From Stramonita haemastoma (Eukaryota > Mollusca > Gastropoda > Neogastropoda > Muricidae), in assembly GCA_030674155.1 (NCBI GenBank), contig CM060335.1, positions 46,383,733 through 46,447,732 of the forward strand: a stretch of DNA of 64,000 nucleotides, in the 5' to 3' direction. Shown in pieces: positions 55,959-64,000 of the stretch; the stretch's first letter is position 1, and each line of letters opens with the position of its first letter. The notes under the pieces were generated by a model. The model ran no database searches, was not told where the DNA came from, and was given only the letters and a program-made list of their open reading frames with translations. Made by a program: the position numbers and the translations under genes.

Positions 55959-56051
55959 ATTGAATTAACGGACCAGACATTCATATCAGGAGATACACTG
56001 GTTATAATTAAATGAAATAGATTAAATTTGAGAAAAAACAGCAGAGAAGAG

Positions 56052-56372
56052 AGCAGCCCGAACAAAAAAGATACATATCAAAATATGACGAACCTTTCTT
56101 ACTTTAAAACAATATTATGACACCCACCCAAAAAACAACAACAACAACAACAAACCAACCCAGAACGCTGCAGTACAAAAACAACAAAACAAAAAAACCC
56201 CACAAACATTTGATCAGCAACATTATAATGTTACGCCCCAGAATGACAATTTTCAACTCGAGCTCTAGAACATGAGTTTAAAGTGTTCAAAAATGCGAAA
56301 CATTTCATAACCGAAAACTTTCCTATCTAATGATAGGTTTAGGATATATTATGTAAAAGTGGAAAATAGGCA
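56052..56372 (-). repeat. Right arm of the large inverted repeat
   Basis: GCAGCCCGAACAAAAAAGAT, ATATGACGAACCTTTCTTAC, TTTAAAACAATATTATGACA and CCTATCTAATGATAGGTTTA are reverse complements of blocks at 53449-53805. One full 443-bp unit is condensed by deletion here. Confidence 0.8.
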
Positions 56373-56397
56373 GGGAGATGAGAGATTTGATTTGATC

Positions 56398-56727
56398 TGA
56401 TTTATTCTATTATATCGAGGATAATGGAATAAGCACACTTGTGCTTTTTTCATCCAGTCCCTGTGTGTATGCAGTTTTGTAAATGTCATCTGTTCCCACC
56501 GGCACACGATGGCCTACTCTTACGAAAAGCGGAACAGGATTTAAGGTGTGCGTAAGGTGTTTTGCGTGCGTTCGCACACGGGACCTCGGTTTAAAGTCTC
56601 ATTCGAAGGACTTTTGGGGAGAGTGGAGTGAGGACTGATGTTAACTCCAGGAGAAAAATCTCCTCGACCGGACTCGAACCGGGTGTCAAATTGCCAGCAC
56701 AATGTTCTGACCACTAGGCTATCAGAG
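56398..56727 (-). mobile_element. SINE-1, full length
   Basis: Minus strand: ATCGAGGATAATGGAATAAG at 56415, body, core complement CCTCGGTTTAAAGTCTCATT, B-box complement GGACTCGAACCGGG and A-box complement CCACTAGGCTATC at 56712. A GA tract starts at its 5' end. Confidence 0.88.
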
Positions 56728-56735
56728 AGAGAGAG

Positions 56736-56785
<50 letters not shown>

Positions 56786-56790
56786 AGAGG
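56728..56790. repeat. (GA)n between SINE-1 and the L1-like 3' end
   Basis: GA tract with GGGG and GGA interruptions, bounded on both sides by retroposons. Confidence 0.92.
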
Positions 56791-57728
56791 TTTTAACGCT
56801 TTAACAATCATTTTATTGTCATTGCCCAACTAGGCCTTTTGACAAGGGAGGTAATGCACATATTTTTGGAAACAGTAAACAAAAGATAAAATACGTGATC
56901 GATATAATTAAGTTTGGCAAAAAGAAAGGATCCATCCACTTGTAACAAACTAATTATAACTTTGGCGTCTATACAAGTACAAATCACCTAGTACATACAA
57001 AAAAGAAAAAGAAAAATCCAACTGAAATGCAAGAACAAATGACAACTATTCCTTATTATATATCATCACCATGGACAAGAACTTCTCTTTCATTCAAAGC
57101 AATTTTCAACCGTATATTCTTCTCTTTTTTATTTATATTTTTTAATAATCCAAATATAGAGTACATTTCAAATGATAGCAACATTTGCAATAGACCAAAT
57201 ATATACTACATTCCAAACTATTAAAACTTTCCAAATGAATTAATCGTATACTACTAAGTGATTCAAACATTCTAAATGAATCAAATGTATAGTGCATTCT
57301 AAATGATTTGAACATTGTAAATGAGCCAAGTTATACTGTGTTCTAAAAACAAAGAAACAACAACAACAACAACAATAGAATAAAAAAAAAATTTACTTAT
57401 TTGTTTGCATGACATAGAGCACAATTCCATACATTATAAATAAATACGCGTAACAATTTGCAATATATTCAGAGTATGGATATAACGAAATAAATACAAC
57501 CAAACAAACAGTCGAAAAAAAAGAAGAAAAACCATGAAAATAAGAGAGAGTACACAGATTACATTCGAGAATACCCCAAGTGAATATTCAGTTGTTTTAC
57601 AAAATAAGCAATGTAGCGATGCTACCTACTACATAAAAAAACAATGCAAAAAAAAGCCGGTTTCTTCAAAATCTATCTACCCATTATCAACTAATTGTTT
57701 GTAATGTTGCCATTTAGCTGCAAAGACA

Positions 57729-58273
57729 CTATAAGTCATGTCTGTTTTGGCAATAATTATATTCTTTAATTTGATATTGTTTTGTCATATATTTTCTAAA
57801 AACCGAAAACATAGGTGCCGCTTTTTGTACTCTATATTTGTATATAAAAATTTTTGCAGTGATTAGTATTTCGTCTAGTATTTCATTTCTTATTGATCGA
57901 GAATCAAATCCAAATAAAATATGTTCTTTTGACAGCACTAGACCATGTGTATTGACACAATTTTTATGAGAAAGTTTTGCAATTCTGTCCAAAAATAAGT
58001 TTTGCTGCAAGCATAGAATAGATGGTCAATAGTTTCTTTCTCAGAAGTACAGAATGTACATCTATTATTTTCAACAATTTTCATTTTTTCAAGAATATTA
58101 TTTGTAGCTAGAATTTTGTGGATCAGTTGTATCTGGAACCATTTCATTTTAATTTCTTTTATCTGATGTACCTTGTCAAAAACCTTTATCCAGTTAAGAT
58201 CCCTTGGTATTGTTTTGTTCCACTTGTCACAACACTTTGGCAGATTGTTGTCTGCAACCAGAATAATTATCAT
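57729..58273 (-). pseudogene. ORF2 C-terminus with zinc-finger motif
   Basis: The frame at 58273-57938 carries IKVFDKVHQIKEIKMKWFQI, QLIHKILATN and CTFCTSEKETIDHLFYAC, the CxxCx(8)HxxxC-type finger of L1/Tx1 ORF2. A second frame (58010-57729) continues with LSHKNCVNTHGLVLSKEHIL and FGFDSRSIRNEILDEILITA to a stop at 57729. It overlaps the main RT frame by 47 bases because of a frameshift near 58260. Confidence 0.85.
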
Positions 58274-59732
58274 AATAAGGGCGGGTTCCTTTTTTAACAG
58301 TCAAAATCAAGTTCAAAGCCTTTTGAAGGTTGTTTGATCTATTATTATCCATATTAATACCCGTTGTACGAATATACCTTTTAATTGCTTGAACACAGCC
58401 TAGATATGTAATAACATTTGTCCTGATATTATATTTCTCCATAAAAAGGTCATACGTCAAAAAATCTCCATTTTCGTCAACTAAATCTGCAATTGGATAT
58501 CTATCTTTTTCTATCCATTCCTTTACTTGAAAAAAGTTTCCACCAACTTTAATATTTTCATTATAAAATATGTTTTCAGCCAAAAGATCTTCAGAATTAA
58601 CAATTTGGACTTTACGGCCAAACATTTTGTATGCATGGAATGTGTCAATCCAGAATGTGTTTGAACATTTTCTCCTAATGGGTATAAAGTAGCTATATTT
58701 GTCCAGATCTTTGACAAAAGGGCAAATCTCTTCAATTATGGAACTCCATTTATGATAACTTAGTTTAAGTTTTCTTATGCACATAAGATTTAACCGCATA
58801 GTATATTGTTTTAGAGATAGTATTCCCAATCCTCCATGTTTTATGTGTTTGACTGTGGTTTTTCTCGAGATTCTGTCTTGTTTGTTTTTCCACACAAACT
58901 TAAAACACAATTTCTGAAGAATAGTTATATAATCATTTGGTGGATTTGGTAACAGGATCCAGAAATATATCAGTTTAGATAGAATTAAAGATTTTAGCAC
59001 TGCCACTCTACCAATAGGTGTAATATCCCTTTTTATCCAGATGTTGAATAAAGTTCTTACTTCTGTAATTTTGTTATCATAATTTAGTTTTTCACATTCT
59101 GACAAATCTGGTGTAAACCATATTCCAAGTATCTTGAACTGTTTGGGGTTCCAGTCTAACTTTAAATGGGTCATATACCTTACATCAGAAAAGGTTTTGC
59201 TCCCAAGCCATATTACTTTTGTTTTCTCTGCATTCATAAAAAGTCCAGTTACATTTCCAAATAAGTTTAAAGTTTTCATGGTCTGTTCAAATGATATGCT
59301 GTCACCTTTATTTATCAGCTGTGTATCATCAGCAAACTGTGACAACTTGTATTTTGTATCATTAACATAAATACCTTTGATGTTTTGGTTTTCTCTTATC
59401 ATGATTGCCAGAATTTCTGCCGAGAGAATAAACAGGTACCGAGATATTGGGTCACCCTGTCTGCATCCTCTGTGTATATTAAACCAGGAGGAACACTGTC
59501 CATTGACTATTACTGTAGACTCAATATTTCTATAGAAAGTTGAAATCCAACAAAGTGTATCTTTTCCATATCCAAATGATTTAAATACTTTTGTAATAAA
59601 CTGCCAACTTAAAGAGTCGAAAGCCTTTTCAAAATCAATGGAAATTAACATACCTGGAAGGTTTTTCATTTTTAGGTAGCTCATTAGATCATACGACAAT
59701 CTTATATTATCTCCTATATACCTGTTAGACAT
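58227..59732 (-). pseudogene. ORF2 reverse-transcriptase domain, 501 open codons
   Basis: The longest open frame of the window. Counting from its first Met, palm motif A is ISIDFEKAFDSLSW (residues 30-43), the RQGDPISRYLF block is at 91-101, and catalytic FADD is at 133-136. Then NAEKTKVIWLG (167-177), FKILGIWFTPD (about 194-204) and the RVAVLKSLILSKLIYFW thumb block follow. The true ORF2 starts far upstream, so the Met is only the first after a TGA at about 59780. That TGA replaces what is probably CGA (arginine), a CpG transition. All catalytic residues are retained in this piece. Confidence 0.88.
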
Positions 59733-60199
59733 AAATCCTGTCTGATCTTCATTAATGAGTCTAGGAAGAACAGTTTTTATTCAATTAGCTATACAGGATG
59801 AACATATTTTATAGACAACATTAAGTAAGGATATTGGCCTCCAGTTTTTGATGAATTCTTTTGGTTTGTCATGTTTAGGGATGCATGTAATTATTCCTTC
59901 TTTTTGTGTATTTGTTAATTCCCCATCTTTAAAGGATCTATTTAAAGCTCTAACTACAAAAGAACCAAGTCGTTTCCAAAAAAAACCTTGAAGAATTCTG
60001 AAGTAAATCCATCAGAGCCTGGGCTTTTCCCATGTTTCATATTTCTGAGAGCACGTCCAGCCTTTTCCAATGTTATCTCACCTTGGAGCGATTTTTTTTC
60101 TTTGCTTGATAACTTAGGGATTTCTGAGACTAGATCTTTAAACTCATATTCTTTCTCTTTCCGTTTGTGATATAAGTTTTCATAAAATTCTTTAACTTC

Positions 60200-60562
60200 C
60201 TAAAGAATATCATCAGACTTATATAACTCTTTCTCATTTGAAACCAACTTTGGCATATATTTGCTGATAAAATTCTTTTTTTCTAAATTACAAAAATACT
60301 TTGTGATTTTTTCTCCTTCTTCTACCCATCTTGCTTTTGATCTGAGTAGAACACCCTTCATTTTAACTTCTCTAATTGCTGTTAGTTCACTACTGAAATC
60401 ATTTAATTGTTCAATGTCATGCTCTGTTTTGTTTATTTTTTGCTCTTCTTCCTTGATTTGATTTTCTAGCTTTTGTTCTTCTTGTTCTCTTTCCTTCTTT
60501 TTCTTTGTTGCATATGCTATTGTCTTTGCTCTAATTTCCATCATAAGAAAATCTAGAAACAC
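60200..60562 (-). pseudogene. ORF2 linker between endonuclease and RT
   Basis: 120 codons; residues about 17-60 are rich in E, K and Q with heptad-like spacing (KKKKEREQEEQKLENQI), a likely coiled coil. Then LRSKARWVEEGEKITKYFCN and KKNFISKYMPKLVS follow, the standard block before the RT in L1/Tx1 ORF2. It ends at a TAG where the family has an open codon. Confidence 0.82.
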
Positions 60563-60913
60563 GTTTTCAGGAATTGTTAACTTTATGTTGGTTTCATAAA
60601 TTTCTTCCAGATGTTCTTTCTCATAGTGATCAACAGCATACTATCAAATAACACTGTTAATAGTTTCATTAATTTCTTTTGTATACATATTATCTTTGAG
60701 GAGAGAGTTACTGAATTTCCAGTATGTCATGCATTTCTTTTGTTTACCAAATTTCAATCTCAGACTAATCATAGAATGATCTGATCGATAACCATAGTAA
60801 ATATCAGGCATTTCGACAGCAAAGATAAGTTACTCAGAGAGAAGAAAAAAATCTAATCTGCTTTGTTTTAAAGGATTTGTCTTTCTCCAAGTGAATCTTT
60901 TACAGTCGAGGTT

Positions 60914-61462
60914 TTATTCCCTCCATATGTCTGACAACTGTAATTCTTCAATCATATTCAGCACACTTTCTCGAGCTTTAGGGTTGTTAGTATGTTTATA
61001 ATTATTGTAATCAAGGGATGGATCTAAGACAAGGTTCCAATCACCAACACAGATAACATTGTGTGTTTTAAAGCTTTTAATTACATCTTTTAAGTGTAAA
61101 TAGAATTCAGGAGTGTCTCTGTTAGGTCCATAAACATTAACAAGAAGCAGATCCTGTTCCATATATCTAAATAAAACTATGACAAAGTTCCCATCCTGGT
61201 CTCTGTGCACCCCTTTTATCTTAAATTCAAAAGTATTATTGAACAGTATAGCCACTCCTATGGAGTTTGAACTATTGGAAGAAAATATATACTTATAGCC
61301 CCACTCCCCTGTCACAAAGGGTTCTTTTTTCTTAGTAAAGTGTGTATCTTGTAGACAAAAAACTGAGTGCGACTTTTGCTTCAGATACTGGAATACATCA
61401 CATCTCTTTTTAGCATCACCTAATCCTTGGCAGTTTAGTGATACAAGGGAAATACTATCCAT
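60914..61462 (-). pseudogene. ORF2 APE-type endonuclease, N-terminal part
   Basis: 182 codons from a plausible start Met (MDSISLVSLNCQGLGDAKKR). Catalytic-site motifs seen: LNCQGLG (Asn10), FCLQDTHF (Asp39 at the usual Glu position, a substitution common in this group as I recall it), VNVYGPN (109-114) and VGDWNLVLD (139-147). It stops after LSDIWRE. The rest of the domain, KRFTWRK, SRLDFFLLS and the catalytic YRSDHSMI, follows with stops. Confidence 0.88.
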
Positions 61463-61475
61463 GTATTTTTTTTAA

Positions 61476-61735
61476 AAACAGTTGAAAATAGCTGGATACA
61501 AGATAGCAATGGATCTTCCAATATGGTCTGAAGAAAAATACCTTGATTGTCTCCATAAGCATTAAACATGCAAACTGTGTACAAGAAAAAAGCAAAACAA
61601 AAAAGCGGTAACAAAACAAGTAATAGATTCAAAACTTTAAAAGTGCACATAGCACAGGAAAACCACACTTGAACTGGTCTGTGTTGCGTTGGTTCATATT
61701 CCACTTAATATAGTACTTCACTAACCTTTATGTGC
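61476..61735. other. Stretch upstream of ORF2
   Basis: An 89-codon minus-strand frame (61704-61435) overlaps the ORF2 start. It is hydrophobic and unlike an ORF1 protein. It may be the inter-ORF spacer of the L1-like element. Confidence 0.45.
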
Positions 61736-61738
61736 AGC

Positions 61739-62035
<297 letters not shown>

Positions 62036-62047
62036 AAATTGAAAACT

Positions 62048-64000
62048 AAATGAATCTAAGAGACTGTTTATTAAAATCGAAGCAAAAAGATGAATATAAA
62101 AAGCAAAGAAATAAAGTCAATTCAATGAAGCACAAAGCCAAAACAAAATACTTGCAAGATTTGCTGTCTTCAGCCCAAAATCCAAAAGCGATTTGGAAAG
62201 CCATTAATACCTTAACTAATAAATCGAGACATAACTCCCAAAAAGTCATAAAAGAAATATCAGCAGAAAACCTGAATTCTCACTTTGCAAACATTGCTAA
62301 CTCTATAATATCTAATGATTAAACAAAAACAAACAAGCTGATAGAATTAAAACAATTCTGTTCATCAAAGAGCATCTCATCTGGTTTTATTATACCCTGA
62401 ATAACAGTAACAGAAGTGCTTAATAGTATACTCAGATTGAAACAGTCAAGATCAAAAGACCTTGACAAAATCGATTGTCAAATATGAAAAATCTGTGCAT
62501 ACCCCATAACTGACACCCTAACGTACATATTTAACTTGTGTATTGACAAGAATTACTTCCCAATGAAGTTCAAACGAGCAAAAGTAATACCCTTACACAA
62601 AGCAGGAGACCCAACCAATCCATTGAACTACAGACCAATATCCATACTGTCAGTCCTATCTAAACTATGAGAAAAACATATACAATTTCACTTACATTCT
62701 CATTTTAAAATATATGATCTTATTAACGAAAACCAGTAAGGTTTTCGTGAAAACCATTCTTGCCATACAGCCTTAATACAACTAATTGAGCATTGTCTTT
62801 TGAATATCAATAACAATGAAATCACAGGAGTCCATTTTCTAGACTTTGCTAAAGCCTTTGACGTTATTAGCCACTCTCTCCTCATCAAAAAATTTAAAAG
62901 CTATAAAATTTCCAACCAAGCATTATCATTTTTAGACTCATTTCTCAGTAATCATCATCAACTTGTTGAAATCGGGCCTAGGAGATCAACCTTATTACCT
63001 GTGAAATGTGGAATACCACAGGGATCAATACTAGGACCTCTTCTTTTCTCCATTTATATTAATGATCTACCTCTGCATATCCGTTGTTCATGTCAAATGT
63101 TTGCTGATGATACATCAATTCAATGTAACAATGATGATCCAAACCAGCTTGTGAAAGATATGCAGGCAGATATCAATAAACTTATCGAATGGACAGAACT
63201 CAACCATAGTCTCTTAATTCTAATGAAACAAAATGTATGTTTATAACCACTCGGCAAAAAAGGCAGAAATTGCGTTCTCCATTCGCGCCAATATATGTCC
63301 ATGGACAACAAATCGAACAAGTAGTCTCACACAAAGTACTAGGTGCAGTAATCACAACGATTTGTCTTGGTCAGATCATATAGCCACATTAGGAAAACGA
63401 ATCTCAGTAAGATTATATCAACTTAGAAAAATAAATTTTTTTATAAATCTGCAGTACGAAAAGTATTCTTTCACGCACATATTTTATCTCTTATAAAATA
63501 TGTTTCTACCTTATGGGACAGTGCAAATGAAACAAACCTAAAGCACATACACCGCCTACATAAAAAAAGCTGTTAAACTAATCCGATTGAATCCTAATAC
63601 ACTGACCATCACCAACTACAAAGAACTAGATATTCTTCCACTAAAGACAGACTGCAGTTCAACAAGTACCTATGTATGTTCAATATATTAAACGGAAAAC
63701 CCCCAAAGAGAATTGTGGAAAAAATTGCTGTCAATAAAAACAGGCCTACCCATAAACCGTTTCTGCCCAGGCCCCATAACGATCTCTATAAATCAAGCCA
63801 TGCATATTCAGGAAGAACATTGTGGAATAACCTACCTCCTTTACTAAAATTAGTTCCTTCAAAACAAATGTTTAAGAAACTTTTGAAGAAACACCTGATG
63901 GACAATCTATAAGTCTGTTTATGTTCGATACTACCTCACATTTGACTGCTTGTTGTTATTCATGCCCATGTTATTTTGTATTCTTATCATTTGTATGTAT
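62048..64000 (+). mobile_element. CR1/jockey-superfamily LINE, decayed, runs off the window
   Basis: From 62050: MNLRDCLLKSKQKDEYKKQR, YLQDLLSSAQNPKAIWKAIN (linker), PMKFKRAKVIPLHKAGDPTN and LNYRPISILSVLSKL (RT start), HFLDFAKAFDVISHSLLIKK (motif A), GIPQGSILGPLLFSIYINDL, QMFADDTSIQ (catalytic), then decayed sequence. From 63676 it has FNILNGKPPKRIV and SGRTLWNNLPPLLKL with KKLLKKHLM at the C-terminus. At least five in-frame stops lie before 62800 and several frameshifts after 63246. The endonuclease is absent: the 5' end coincides with the TAC array. The stop is at 63910 and 3' UTR continues past the edge. Confidence 0.9.
62800..63246 (+). pseudogene. RT palm domain, 148 open codons
   Basis: Best preserved part of the LINE. 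DFAKAFDVISHSLL (about residues 17-30) and FADDTS (about 107-112) are the catalytic Asp-bearing motifs; CGIPQGSILGPLLFSIYIN lies between. All three catalytic aspartates are kept. The Met is only the first after an upstream stop. Confidence 0.85.

Larger units (their letters stand above)
56791..61475 (-). mobile_element. L1/Tx1-like LINE, ORF2 nearly complete, decayed
   Basis: Minus-strand element of about 4.7 kb with all ORF2 parts in order: APE endonuclease (61462 down), coiled linker, reverse transcriptase, a C-terminal CxxC...HxxxxC finger, then a 930-base 3' UTR ending with GACAATAAAATGATTG just before 56791. No ORF1 is seen upstream (61476-61735), so the insertion is truncated there or ORF1 lies outside. 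Stops interrupt the frame near 60914, 60830, 60640, 60200 and 59780, and frameshifts lie near 59980 and 58260. It is the only element of this clade in the window. Confidence 0.92.

Overview
The window reads as eukaryotic, non-coding-rich DNA, most likely from a marine snail (caenogastropod mollusc). The evidence is the density of TG, GA and poly-G tracts, several tRNA-headed SINE families whose bodies match repeats I recall from caenogastropod sequences (recalled, not searched), and many decayed LINEs of mollusc-like type. I see no bacterial-style operon, no rRNA, no genuine tRNA gene and no host protein-coding gene that can be modelled with confidence. Most long open frames are translations of microsatellites.

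Layout. Bases 1-3.2 kb hold three tandem copies of a 1.25-kb module with paired SINEs and TG tracts. A LINE fragment with a minisatellite grown inside it lies at 3.75-4.6 kb. Minisatellites and unremarkable DNA fill 5.2-15 kb, including a perfect 24-bp inverted repeat around an AT tract at 9.65 kb. Two LINE C-terminal fragments lie at 15.7-17.9 kb, one of them inside one copy of a duplicated segment whose other copy at 19.3 kb looks like the empty site. Tandem array 1 (about 1.35-kb units, 20.1-27.5 kb) and tandem array 2 (about 1.2-kb units, 27.7-33.3 kb) follow. Array 2 and several other places carry short exon-like cassettes bounded by good splice-site sequences. They form the best candidate for something undescribed, but their phases and indels do not give a clean gene.

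From 34.5 kb the window is a graveyard of retroposons: an 807-bp tRNA-headed retroposon with a perfect 14-bp target duplication (35.8-36.7 kb); six fragments of one APE-type LINE family called LINE-alpha here (37.8, 40-41.5, 42.6-42.9, 43.5-46, 48.6-49.8 and 54.4-55.5 kb), one with a twin-priming-type 5' inversion and one with a nested insertion; a jockey/CR1-type LINE with an internal minisatellite (50.4-51.9 kb); a nearly complete L1/Tx1-like ORF2 element on the minus strand (56.8-61.5 kb); and a CR1/jockey-type LINE running off the right edge (62.05 kb onward). The last two lie head to head across a TAC microsatellite.

The unifying theme is interplay between retroposons and simple repeats. 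SINE-1 5' ends abut simple repeats at most copies, LINE 3' tails appear to have seeded ATAG, TTGCC and TTGAC arrays, and two minisatellites grew out of LINE reverse-transcriptase coding sequence. All LINE copies seen are broken by stops, frameshifts or truncation. Recurrent one-base differences in homopolymers between near-identical units may partly be sequencing error, so the frameshift counts are upper limits.
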